This document shows, one piece after another, positions 12,201 through 24,128 of a DNA stretch of 64,000 bases. This DNA comes from Chrysomallon squamiferum (Eukaryota > Mollusca > Gastropoda > Neomphalida > Peltospiridae), in NCBI GenBank assembly GCA_012295275.1, contig CM022665.1, positions 10,798,976 to 10,862,975 of the forward strand, written 5' to 3'. How positions within the stretch are numbered: position 1 is the first letter of the stretch; the number at the start of each line of letters is the position of its first letter. The notes beneath the pieces were generated by a model. That model was not told the DNA's origin. It searched no databases and worked only from the letters and a program-made list of their open reading frames with translations. The position numbers were made by a program, and so were the translations under genes.

Positions 12201-15200
12201 AACATCAAAAGAAAAATTCACTGTGACTTAACAAGTAAAAACATAGTTTTTCATATATTTTTAGAGGTCACGAATGTCGTTTTCGGCTAAATATCTAGGG
12301 TGTGTATACATGTATCAATAATAAAATACTTAATAATCTGGACATGTTGGGAACTGAGGCAGGGAATAGCGACATATCGTATCTAAAAGAACAGTGTAAC
12401 TAGGGTGTCCAGGATATCAGGATCTGTCGTTCGTTACGATACAGACAGTGTACACAGTGCTATACTTTCAGTTCATCCAAGACTGTTAAAGTAACCAGGA
12501 TATTCCTGTTTTTGCAGAAACCTGGTTCAAATGATCCTTTTCTGCTAATTCAAAAGAATAACGTCGATTTATTTATTTGTTTGTTTATTTATTTGTTTAT
12601 TTGTTTGTTTGTTTGTTTTTATATTATTATTTTGTATTTTTTGTTATTATTTCAGACACCTAATAAGTTATGGTTTTGTTCTGAAATGAGCTACGTTGAT
12701 ATTCATCAAACCATATAAGAGAACTAAAACTTGATCCCTTTAAATAAATTAGTAAATGTAACTAATATTATATCGTGCACAAACATCGGTAATGTAGCAT
12801 TATTAAATCTGAGAATTAGTACATTATATTCAATACCATTTATATCTGTATAGATATCTGTATTTATTGAATAGATAATGTATAATTATTTTACAAAAAT
12901 ACTATAGTGTATTTTGAATAGCTAGTATTATAATTATTCAAAAATCTATATTTTATATTTTGAATAGTTAATGTTAAAATTATACAAACAGTTTTTTAAA
13001 TAGTTGATGTTATAATTATTCAAAAAATAAACTTATTTAGTATATTTTGAATGGATAATACTATAATTATACAAAACAAAATCTGTATTGTACATTTTGA
13101 ATAGCCAGTGTTATAACAATACCCCAAATGTATATAGTATTTTTTGTTTCATAGTTAATATTCGAACCTATAGCATGTGTTCGCAGTCCTTTTTATTTTT
13201 ACCTTTCTTTCTTGTTTTTCTCTCAGTATTTCAAAAAATAACAACAACAACAACAACAACAAAAAGAAGTAAAAAAAGATAACCCACAAAAATGTCATTT
13301 ACAAATTAGATCTTTTTGATTATCATTTTGGAAAGATCAGATTAATTTGATGCAGAAATATCCATAAACAGAAGTATCATATTTCGGTGTAAAATAGTAA
13401 TCTGATCCGCTCTTAAAATTAATACATTATAGTAGAAAAAGAAGCACATATAGAATTACCGTCCGTGTGAAATTTCAGTATGTAAGTTGACAGCTCCAGC
13501 ATGAGTGCAGTAATAGATTGTGATGAATTTTGGTCGAAATATTGTCTTGCAAGTCAGTGTTGATCACTGATGCCAAGGACATTATTATCGTAATTGTACG
13601 TGCGTTACTGTAATTGTGTATGTGTAATATTGCAATCATAAAGGTGTATTATTGTAATTCTTTCTGTATATTATAGTGATTATCAATGTGTAATATTACA
13701 ACTGTATGTGTGTGTTATTGTAATCGTAAGTGTGTATTATTGTAATCGTAAATGTATATTATTGTAATTGTATGTGTATTATTGTTATTATAAATGTGTA
13801 TTATTGTAACTATATGTGTAATATTGTAATTATGTGTTATTGTACCTGTATACGTGTAACATTGTTATCATAAATGTGTATTATTGTAACTGTATATGTG
13901 TAATATTGTTATCATAAATGTGTATTATTGTAATTGTATATGTGTAATATTGTAGTTATAAATGTGTAATTATAAATGTATATTACTGTAATTGTATATG
14001 TGTAATATTGTATTCATAAAGGTGTATTATTGTAATTGTATATGTGTAGTATTGTAATTATAAATGTGTATTAGTGTAAGAGAGGTGCATGTATACAGGT
14101 ATACATACAAAGATGCATCAATGATATATACATACATACAGACAGACGTTTACAACATTATATAGTGTAGGCCTACATGTTATATTAACGTACACAAATA
14201 CGTTTGCACGCAGTATTCCTATAACATTATCATCATTATCATTATCATTAATATTATCATCATCATCATCATCATTTTTAACGTTTTTCGTACGTTAATA
14301 ATCATTTTAATCTTCAGATTAATTAATTTATCACGTGTATTATTCTATTACAGAATTTCACATTTTTATCCCCAGTGATTTTATACCACGACTAAGTTCC
14401 TCATATATGTCATTACGTGACAGCAAGGACATATCTCACTGAACTATTTTTTTGTTTGTTTGTTTTAGGTCGGAACGGTGAAACGGCTTTGGCCGCGAAA
14501 CATCGAAATCTTGTATCATTAATCAACAAGAGAGATGCCCAAGGTTTGTATAATTATCACCATAAATGTTTCAAAATAAATAGCATTTACAGACTGTAGT
14601 CATTTGTCAATATAATAATGTCGGTTACGTAATTTTTCATCTGCTTCCTGACAAAAAAATAATCTCTCGACTGCTGGTAGTGATATTTTTTTTTATTACT
14701 GTTCTTGTTGCTTTTATATAATAAATAATAATAATAATGTTGGTGGTGGTGGTGGTGTTAATATTATTACCGCTATTATTATTATTTCAACTTTTTTATT
14801 ATACTACAATAATAAACTAGACTTCATTGTACTACACTGCAATAAATTAGTCTATACTATATTATACTATATATATTTTATGATGTTATACCATATAGTA
14901 TTATACCATTTATACTTTGTTCCATTACGATATACTATACGATACTATAGTATACACACTATACTATACTGTACTATATTATACTATAATCTATTGTACT
15001 GTACTATATCATTGTTTACTATCATACACCAGGTAATACTACACTATAGTACAATATACTGCATTATACTGTTCTATACAATACAATATACTAAACTATA
15101 CTGTATGCTGTTCTGTACTTTATTATAATATGCTACATTACACTGTTCCATACTATACTGCACTATGCTATACTGTACTATGCTATGCTATACTGGACTA

Positions 15201-15263
15201 TATCATTCTATACTTTACTCCACCATACCCATGATTAACCTGATACTACAACTACTACTACTA

Positions 15264-15311
<48 letters not shown>

Positions 15312-16669
15312 ATAATAATAATAATAATAATAATAATAGTTATGTACTGATATAATATAGCGTACAAAGGTTTATGTTATTATTTATTAATATACCATTC
15401 ACTGAACTCATGTAAGATTTAAACTATTTATCGATATACAATATAGTTCATCTGCAATTTAGTTGATATTAACAGATAAATAGCGAACAGAATACTGTAA
15501 CTTGATGCTAATAGCAATAATTTATTGCAAAAAAGATAATAATTTTCATGGACATTTATGTAAATATACATAACCTTCATAATATATTTTGTTTTGTTGC
15601 TTTAAGGTGAAGGAGTGTATGTACGCGCGTGTATATAAATAAGTTGATGTACATATCTGTATTTAATATATGTGCGTAAGTGTATGTGTGTACATATGTG
15701 TTACTACATGGTCGTATGTGTATTATTTTTATTTTATTTATTTATTTATTTATTTATTACTATTTTTTTTTTTTTTTAATCGTAGAGGTTTGTGTGTCTC
15801 AGTATGATTATATACTATAACACAAAATTACACGTACATACAAATCTAAAAGTATTTATATATGTATGTGTATTTGTATGCGTGTGCATGTACGCAACAC
15901 GTACTTTACATCTGTATAATTATATATCAGTGTGGAATTTTCTGAGTACTGAAGTTATTAATACCAGACAAGCGGGGGTACTCTGACACAAACAAAAACT
16001 AACTTAAGAGAAACTTCAGACAGAAGCTCATCAAACTCAGTCCCATTCCGCTTCAGCTGCAACTGTAAAGCAAGTTTCAGTTTCAACATCCCACGAGGTC
16101 TGTCAGCTAATTACTAAAAATGTTTTCCAAAACGTGTTTGGTGACAAACAAGATCCGATTACACCAGCCGTCACTGGACAAACACGCATTCCTCGTCCTT
16201 GTATTCACGAGGGAGGCATCATATATCTGTAACCTTTAGGCAGCTGTTTTTCAGTAATAAGGAAACAAGTCTCCAACAGTTTTATCACTACGTGTCATCA
16301 AAGCGCTCGTAGGACTTGTCTGTACGAACGTGCTTAATGTCGAGGGATCGGTTCTGTCTAGTGGATTGTCCCGCGTCTAAATATTGGTTTTTGGTTTTGT
16401 TGTTGGTTTTTTTGCTCGATTACGAAGGATACATTCTTAATGCTTAAAGTGTCCGCTTCAAGTATGATTGGATAAGAAGATCAAATCGTCTTGGAGGAGT
16501 GGTTTACATTTTTTCGTTAAGATTATTATTTTTATTTCTATTCAGTGCGAGTTATAAAGACTGAGGTATGTTGAGTCTATAATTCGAAAAAAAACCTAAT
16601 ATTATATTATTACAGTATATTTGAAAGATTAACATAACAAAGTGGAGATGATATTTTCAACTTGATGTT

Positions 16670-16708
<39 letters not shown>

Positions 16709-18500
16709 GAACGTTTCAGTTTGGTTATTCATTACTTTATTTCTGTTTTACATATTGGAGGGATGAAGAATAATGAAAAGGGCTAGCTTAATAGTAATAA
16801 TCATATGATCATTATCTTTTATTTCGATCTCAAGTTGAGGTTCTCAAATATCCACACAAAACATACTGTACAAATTAATAACGAATCAGCAAATACAAAT
16901 GGCCAAAGCTTTAAAAACCCGTCTGACTTACAGTTAACTATAATGTTTCGACATGTCAAGTCGTGTCCGTACATAAAGACTTAAGCATTTTCTTATCTCT
17001 TTCAGCTTAACACGAACACGCTATCTTATGAACCACTACATTAAAGCAAGCGTAACTTAACACCAGCATCTCTTCTTGTGATTTTTCAAAATTTGAATAA
17101 TCTGTTTTTTTTTTTCTTTCTTTCACTCTAACAAACTTTTTCTTCTTAGTCTTCTTTTTTCACATCTTTTGTAGCGATCAGATACCAACTTCGTAATGGC
17201 GTGTATCAGTAATACATGACTGTCAACCAGTGGATAGTCTCGATTTTCCTAATCTCATGCCGTACAGTAATTAAGGAAGAATGTTAGTTTGTAACATAGC
17301 CGTCAATTTGCTCTGAGTGTGATCCGATTCATCCGGCTCACTTGGTGACATTTTCTATATCCATATCGCATTTCATCAGTTCTTGGCTTTGATGTATGGC
17401 GCTGTCTTCCTCCGGGTCCTGATTGATGGGTGCGAATCATGGTTCTCTCTGATAAATACCTGTATACATTGCTAAATAATGAGAAATTGGAAATAATGTG
17501 ACTTTTTTCATATTATTTTCTTTTTAGAAAATTACAATTTAACATGGATGAAAGATGTGTGAAAGTTTTTTTTTTTTTTTTTTTTTTTTTATATAGGTTA
17601 ATATATATATATATATATAAATGTCTGAGAAGATGCGAAAGCATGAGAATAACAGCGGATTTAAAACATAATTTTTTATTATTATTATAAAGGATCCTTT
17701 TCATTATTTTAGATCAAAATGAAGTTTAAAAGTTAATTTTTCGAGAAATTCTTCTTTTTTATTTATTTCATTTTATTTTATTGAATGAATGTTTAAATTC
17801 ACTATGGGAACAGGATTCGAAATATTACTTGAGTTGACAAAAGAAATTGATACCTATGCTCGGTAAAAGAAAAATGTTTTTGTTTTCCTGTGCAGATTTT
17901 TCTTTTTTTTTTTTTTTTTTTTTTTTTTTTCTGCCTCTTTCTTTCTTTCCCAAACTTTTTACAACTTAAAAAAAAAAAAAAATCATAATAATAAATAAAT
18001 AAAATTAAAAAAATATGTCTTCTTCTTTTCTTCACAGTGTCATTCGGTAACCCAGTAACACCGGATCTTTCTCTCATTTTCCTTCTCATGTTTTTAATCT
18101 GTTTGAAATTTACGATCAGTTTTGGGGCTTTCTTTTTGAACATGATACATTATTAAACAGATCGCAAAATATCGACTGCTCCGAAGCCAAACAGAGTTCG
18201 TTACTGTTCCGCGTCGTTCATTGGTCAACACGTGGAATAAGTTACGTCATAGCGGTGTCTTTCTTTGTCTGCTGCGACATCGTGCACACCGGTGGCGTTA
18301 TAAGATTACAACTTGTCCTTAACATAGCACGGTGTGAGTTTCCCGTTCTGTATTCTGTTTCTGAGAAAAAAGATAAATTACGTCATGAACGTGTTATTTC
18401 AGAAGAAAAAAAAAAGATAATGTATACGAAAAGAAAATTATAGGAAAACTTTGAGAAAGAATCTCAGTTGGTATTTTGTATTAATTTATATAATGTGTGC

Positions 18501-18539
<39 letters not shown>

Positions 18540-19091
18540 CAATGTAATTAATATATAAATGCGTAAATATATATTCATGCATTGGTGGATAACTTGTTTG
18601 TATGTAAATATGCAAATATGTACGTAAAGAGGTATGTAAGTACTTAACTTATTAACTGTTATTCGTGTGTTTAAGAGAAACTCCCTATAGTTCACATACT
18701 TTAACTGTCCACTGAACAAAAAATAAAACAAACTGTATTTTTGAAGGAAAAAAAAAAAAAAAAAGGACACAATAGAAAATATAAATAAAAACCAAATGAA
18801 GAGTTGAAATGACTTTTAAAGCCTGGTTTGATTTTATGTGTATGTGAAAATTAATATCGGAATTTTTGTGTACGCTCCTGCTTCTGCCCTTTTATGGAAG
18901 TCATTTTCTTCATTCTTTTTTTCTTCTTCTTCTTTTTAAAAAAATTAAAAAAAAAAAATTAAAAAAAAAATAAAAATGAAAAGAAAATGGTGTAGAAATA
19001 AAAATGGATTCGTTTTCTTTTCAGACACTACTTTATTTGGTACCTATAGAATGATAGCTCTAATCTGGCGACATAATATTCAGAATATTTA

Positions 19092-19122
<31 letters not shown>

Positions 19123-19201
19123 GCAGCCACAACAACAATAATAATGGCAGAAAAAGGTGAAGGCATAGGAATAAGAATATCAGTTGTAAACAGCAGTAGT
19201 G

Positions 19202-19249
<48 letters not shown>

Positions 19250-21344
19250 ATATAGTGGTGTAGTAGTAGTAACAGCAGTACTAGAAACATGTATATAATA
19301 ATCACATTAAAATGTTTTCTAATTTATTTTTGATTTATTTTTTTTTTCACTTACAGATCTGCTGGACTCGACTTCACCGGTTCCTATAATTATTTGTGAC
19401 TGGTGTCAGAAAAACGGATCAAAGCTATTCACGTTGAAGACTGCTTCTGGGAACAAGGCGTTTTGTAGTGAGCTGTGTTTTAACCAGTGCAGGCGAGCCT
19501 CGTTCAAAAAGAATAAAATCTGCGACTTCTGTAAGCACGTACGACCCACTGTGAACTACGTCGAGTTTCAAGAAGGAGAAGTTCAGCTGCAGTTCTGCAG
19601 CAAGAAATGCCTGGGACAGTACAAGATGAAAATCTTCAGTGAAACGATCAGAAATGCCAATAAAGGCAACGAAGCTGTGCAGACTATGTCTCACGACATG
19701 ACAGACAGACAGATTCTCATAACTCCTGACCTGTGGCTGGCGGACGGCAAAGAAAAGGACTCTTCTGCAGACAGCAAGACAGAAACATCCGAAGAGAAAA
19801 GTGAACGGCATCAGCAACAGCAGCACCACCGACATGTTACTGACAGAAAGAGTTCGTCTTACAGGAAGACAGAAATGTCCATTAAAGATCGTTTTGCGAG
19901 AGATGAGGAGAACATCCAGCAAGCGATTCGTGAATCAAAGGAAATGTGTTCTTCTAGTCCATCTAACAAAAGCAAAATTTCACCGATTAAAATTCCAGGG
20001 AATCCAGTCTCCTTTTCTCCTGAACATATGATGAGGTTTCCTCCTCCAGGAGGAAATTTACCACCTGGTCATGCTCCAAGACCTCTGAATCCACTTTTGA
20101 TGTCATCACTCTTTGGTCCTCAGATTGCTGATTATGACGTCTCAGCACATGATTCACACGGTTTTGCAAAATCAGCCAAGGATAAACCTTCACGAAAACC
20201 TCCAGGCTTGACTGTATCTTCACCAGAAACGTCACCATCTTCCTCTGTAACCTCGCCTAACACATATGGAATGCCTACAGCTTCAAGCAATGTGTCATCA
20301 CAAATACCTGCGGCAGCAGCTTTCCCACAAATGTTTAATCCAGCCATGTTTCCTTTCGCCATGACACCATTTTCAATGCCTCCGATGATGCCAAGCGACC
20401 CAGCGGTTCCTGGAGCACCATTCTGGCCACATATGAATTTATTTAGTCCTGCACCAACGGCGTTTCCTCCTGGTGGTGGATTTCTGTCTCAGTGTAGTGG
20501 GGTACCACCGGTCACTGTTATGGTTCCATTTCCCATAATTCTGCCTGTGCCAGTTCCAATACCATTACCTTTACCAATAACGAAAGAAAAACTGGAGAAA
20601 TATTTCGCTGAAAAGAAAGCTGAAGCAGCGAAAAGTAGCCAAAGTTCCGAACGAATGCCTGGCAGTGTTGACAGATGTGAGTCATCACATATTTCTTCGG
20701 ATGAAATTTCTGAGAGTCCTGTGTCACATCTTCCCCAGCACTGTATCGCTAAAGGTTGCGTGGAATGTGCTGACTGTCAAGACAAACAGCGAGCTGAATC
20801 AGCAGACCTCGTTCTGCACATCAGACGAAAAAGAGCAGGATTAAATGCACTGGATTCAACTTACTCTATTAAACGATCATCAACACCTACAGCCAGCATG
20901 GAACAGTCATACTCTGGTTACTCCATGGCTAAAAAACCCAAACTAGAACCTAAAAGTGACAGCGACGGAGCAATAGACCTGTCGGTGGATAGCACCACGC
21001 AGAGTCGAGAAGCAGCAAGCAAAGACAGTCACATCGTTTCGTCCAGTGATGATCGATTGCCTGCAGAAACTCGTGATGTGGAATCCAGAGGTGATCCGTT
21101 GAAGATGACTCTCAAAGTTCCTCGAATTCACATCGTTTCAACCGTCAGCGATCCACCTTTAACACAACAGCTACCGTTACCTCCTACAGAGCATGCATAC
21201 TCCTTAAGGAGAAGTCTCATTCTTGATGCCCCTGCCCCTCCAAAGAAGGCGCCGAGTCCGTTTCAAGAGAGACCCTATGTTCGTTCTATCCCTCGAGATA
21301 TGCTCGAGGCAGCTAGACGCCGAGCGAGAATCAGAACGAAGTAA
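9003..21344 (+). CDS. SOBP: SOBP (sine oculis-binding protein homologue), 3' three exons, 5'-partial
   Basis: SOBP is a nuclear zinc-finger protein that binds Six/sine oculis homeoproteins as a cofactor. Exons 9003-9219, 14469-14543 and 19357-21344 join with consistent phases through GT-AG introns and give 759 residues ending at a TAA. Exon 1 carries the family signature 'MLGWYGYD' (about residue 10). Exon 3 carries two FCS/MYM-type zinc fingers (Cys 111/114/134/138 and 153/156/178/182), the 'LITPDLW' motif, a long Pro/Ser-rich middle, the 'PFPIILPVPVPIPLPLPI' stretch seen in vertebrate SOBP, a 'DGAIDLSV' segment resembling the vertebrate SUMO-interacting 'DGVIDLTV', and a C-terminal 'HAYSLRR'. 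The family's basic N-terminus is absent, so the start exon lies upstream of the window. The two fingers are separated by only 14 residues between their cysteines, much less than I recall for vertebrates. Identification is strong; the intervening intron boundaries are my reading. Confidence 0.94.
12840..13125. repeat. Degenerate minisatellite, unit about 49 bp
   Basis: 'attttgaatag' followed by 'tataattattcaaa' recurs near 12862, 12911, 12957, 12989, 13044 and 13094. Confidence 0.7.
13620..14080. repeat. Minisatellite of about 20-24 bp half-units
   Basis: 'gtgtattattgtaattgta' alternates with 'tgtgtaatattgt.atcata', making a higher-order unit near 44 bp in places. About twenty half-units are present, so the array is long enough to vary in length between individuals. 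Confidence 0.8.
14469..14543 (+). CDS. SOBP: SOBP small middle exon
   Basis: A 75-base exon between 'tgttttag' and 'gtttgt'. Its phase fits both neighbours: it completes a Ser codon and leaves one base of an Asp codon. The peptide contains 'NGETALAAKHRNLVSLINKR'. I do not recall a vertebrate counterpart for this segment, so it may be lineage-specific or alternatively used. Confidence 0.75.
14810..15235. repeat. Degenerate (ATACT)n-type pentanucleotide repeat
   Basis: Words such as 'tatactata', 'ctgtacta' and 'ttatactg' fill the interval with many substitutions. It is an old, decayed simple repeat. Confidence 0.75.
15245..15338. repeat. (ACT)n followed by (AAT)n microsatellite
   Basis: ACT trinucleotides with one interruption switch to AAT at about 15311. 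Confidence 0.92.
16674..16706. repeat. (TA)n microsatellite
   Basis: Uninterrupted TA dinucleotides of about 33 bp. Confidence 0.9.
17566..17590. repeat. Poly(T) tract
   Basis: Twenty-five consecutive T. It could be the poly(A) tail of a minus-strand retroposon, but I see no element body attached. Confidence 0.85.
17903..17930. repeat. Poly(T) tract
   Basis: Twenty-eight consecutive T, followed by T/C-rich and A-rich simple sequence. Confidence 0.85.
18220..18249. promoter_or_regulatory. CCAAT / E-box / CRE-like cluster in SOBP intron
   Basis: Within 30 bases are an inverted CCAAT box (ATTGG, 18220-18224), a palindromic E-box CACGTG (18229-18234) and a CRE-like TTACGTCA (18242-18249). The surrounding 170 bases are unusually complex for this intron. 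It could be an intronic promoter or enhancer. The evidence is word matches only. Confidence 0.3.
18495..18536. repeat. (GT)n microsatellite
   Basis: Uninterrupted GT dinucleotides preceded by a short GTGC run. Confidence 0.93.
19202..19249. repeat. (GTA)n microsatellite
   Basis: Sixteen GTA trinucleotides, with related imperfect copies on both sides (19191-19280). It lies about 110 bases before the large SOBP exon. Confidence 0.93.
19357..21344 (+). CDS. SOBP: SOBP large terminal exon with zinc fingers and C-terminus
   Basis: The acceptor is 'cttacag' after a T-rich tract. It encodes residues 98-759 and the stop codon. The codon-level complexity and near-balanced base composition stand out from the AT-rich surroundings. 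The Cys-x2-Cys pairs at 111/114 and 153/156 belong to the two FCS fingers. 'ITKEKLEKYFAEKKAEAAK' after the Pro/Ile-rich stretch looks helical. Confidence 0.95.
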
Positions 21345-22349
21345 AAGTCATTCTGGTCATCGGTTTTATTTTACTTTGAACTATCTAGATTGTCTCTACG
21401 ATTTATTAATACAATAACTCCTGCCATGGAATATTTGAGTCAAATATTTCAGTGTCTCTGTGTTAATATATATATGTTTTAAATATGTAGATAACAGAAG
21501 AAATCCTTTGATGACTATTGTGAATTAATAACGTTATAAGTTGTTATTTTGATCTGTATATTTATGTAACTTTGAAATAAGATTAAAACTTATTATAGCT
21601 TTTCATCGTCGAAGAAATTACTGGCGTATCGTAATTACTTATAGTAACTGTGTAAAATGTGAACTAATGTCTCTAATTCTTGATTTGTAACAATTGTCTG
21701 TTACAATCAAAGTACTTCATATTTTAAAATTCGTTGAAACAGCAAGTATTTGATTGTTGCGAATTTGTTATTGTTTTTGTGTGGGTAATCTTTTTTTTTT
21801 TTTTTTTTTTTTTTGTGGGATATTTTTTGTGGGTTTTTTTTATTGTTTTTTATTTTTATTCTTCTTTTTGTTATTTTTGTGGAGGGTTTTGGGGGGAGGT
21901 GCCTATTTCTTCTCGTATTCTTTTTTTTTTTTTTTTTTTTTTCTCTTTAGAAATAATATCTTTTTATGTCTGACCCTAATGTGCTGTTAATTTTTCTGTT
22001 TTTAATTTTAGTTTTATTGCTCTTCTATTTTGGATTTGTTGTTTTGTGTAATGTTTTTAAATAATTAAATGTAATACGAGTAAAATAATGGAATTTACAG
22101 TTTGTAACAAGATATTTTTAGTGAAAAATGATACTTTTATATTTTTCTAATTTTTGTGGCAATTCTGTAAGAGCACTAGTTTAATATTTCACGAAGACAA
22201 CAGGTCAGAATAAATCTATGAAATATAGGCTTTGGCTACAAATATCCAATGGTTTACTGACCATTGTATGTAACATGGCCATAAAGGTATATTTTAAATT
22301 TTTGTAATTAAAAGAGATGTATTATTTTATTGTGTAGACTAATATACAA

Positions 22350-22632
22350 TAATCAAAAGTCCGATTGCCTCTCACTTTCTTAAATAAATACTTAATTCTC
22401 AAAGTCTGATTTGCCTTTGAATTTCTTAGTAAATCGTTTAAGTCCAGTGTGCCTCATAGTTTTTTGAACGGCAGTGAATAACAGTAAATCGTCAAAGACC
22501 AATATATCTGAGAATTTTGTTTTAAAGACATTAAATTAATACTAAATCTTTGGCGTTTATCAAGCGACATTAAATTAATAATAAATCGTCAAAGTCCAAT
22601 ATACCTTGAAATTTTTTAAACGACATGAAATT
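22350..22632. repeat. Degenerate minisatellite, unit about 48 bp
   Basis: 'caaagtcc.at.tgcctttgaattt' followed by 'taataaatcgt' recurs near 22354, 22400, 22440, 22492, 22545 and 22590, with spacing of 40-53 bases. It lies just past a candidate SOBP poly(A) signal. Confidence 0.7.
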
Positions 22633-23604
22633 GGGGTCACCTCACTGTGCCCGCACCTATTGTTATATATTACTAATTAATACTGAATTTTTTTATATTT
22701 TTTTTAAAGCGGTGTTAAATGAGGACTTGACAGTATTGTAAACACATACATCCTCTGTTTGTCAGTGATCGTTGTGTTTCGGTGTATATTGTGGAACATC
22801 TGTTTCCCTAAAACCAGGCGGCCCATGTAATTGAATTTAGATTAAATAACTAATATATAGCTTTTCTCTTACATTCATTCACCTTGTAAAATACTTTATT
22901 TATGGTGTGACTTTAAACGTACAAACTGTATTAATTTAAAATTGTAATTTTACCCGAACAATTTTGTAATAGTTTAGGCTCGTGTTTTGGTATAATTGTT
23001 ACGAAAACGTCATTTTTTAATTTTATTTATTTATTTATTTTTTTTTTTGTGTGAATTGTTTTAACATTTAATTTGTACTGTAGTGTTTAATTTACCTTCT
23101 GTCTGTGCCAGATATGTTGTTATTTGTGTTACATATACACATGTGCACGCACACAAATGCCTACGTACATACATACACACACACACACACATACACACAA
23201 TATATATATACATACACATATATACATAGATACACACATTTACATACTTGCACACACACACCCCACACATATACACATATTGATATTTTAATGAAAAATG
23301 CAGTACATGAATTAATTCAAACCTGCTGAATTGTCCTCGTTTGAGGTATGCGTAATCTTTATCTAAGATTTTTACAAGTATGCCTATCATGGGCACAGCT
23401 TCTGAATTCTTGACTATTTGTCCAAACCAGGGCTGAGATGTATTTAATTTTATTATTAACTATTTATTATTATTACTTGTGCTTGTACAATGTTGTTTGG
23501 GATATTTTATCTCCTTAATTTACGAAATTTATTAAATTCACATACTGTCATTTATTTGATCTGCAGTCGTGGGACAGTTATTAAAAAAAACAAAATGGAT
23601 GCAG

Positions 23605-23643
<39 letters not shown>

Positions 23644-23644
23644 T
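23605..23644. repeat. (ATTT)n microsatellite
   Basis: Ten uninterrupted ATTT tetranucleotides. Confidence 0.93.
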
Positions 23645-24097
23645 TATTATTTTTTTCTTTTCACGATTTTTATGAAGATGATAAAAGAGACATCATTATA
23701 ATTAAATTTGCAGACATGTTTATCGTTTTAAATGCTTAGCGCAATTTTTACTATTAATACGGTAAAAGCAAAACCGTTAATAAACGGAAAGTGCAAAGCA
23801 CAATGAACTCCACCTTAACACTTACACATGCTCTTCCTGCCAGCTAATTTATGCAGAAAGTAGTCGAAACAAATGAAAAGAAAAGTTAGTTTGTAGAGAT
23901 TTTTTTTTTTTTTTTTTTTACTGTAAAATGTTTTAAAGTGCGAGAGTACTGGATTTCTAAGTACAGACGTACTAGTTACAACCTGACTGTTGATTTTGGC
24001 AGGCAAGGATATTTTACATTTGTTTGTAACTAATAGCGGCAAATTAATCTTTGCTAAACACCATCTTACTTTATTCCATCCAGTTATATAACACCCC

Positions 24098-24128
<31 letters not shown>

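Larger units (their letters stand above)
9220..14468. other. SOBP intron, repeat-rich
   Basis: Intron between the first two visible SOBP exons. It holds poly(A) 10656-10682, poly(T) near 11641-11662, (CAA)n 13241-13262, a roughly 49-bp minisatellite 12840-13125, a roughly 22-bp minisatellite 13620-14080 and (ATC)-rich DNA 14219-14275. More complex, non-repetitive sequence lies around 9600-10080 and 10900-11460, with no recognisable protein. Confidence 0.75.
14544..19356. other. SOBP intron, repeat-rich, with two complex islands
   Basis: Contents: degenerate 'tatactatact' pentanucleotide DNA 14810-15235, (ACT)n/(AAT)n 15245-15338, (TA)n near 16674-16706, poly(T) 17566-17590 and 17903-17930, (GT)n 18495-18536, and (GTA)n 19202-19249. 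Non-repetitive islands lie at about 16000-16450 and 18160-18330; the second holds CCAAT, E-box and CRE-like words. Confidence 0.75.

Noticed and set aside
17566-17930. Retroposon tails at poly(T) tracts
   Set aside because: No target-site duplications or element bodies could be found next to the tracts by reading.
19425-19922. Minus-strand open frame of 165 codons
   Set aside because: It lies antisense to the SOBP zinc-finger exon, whose plus-strand frame has clear homology. It is a shadow frame.
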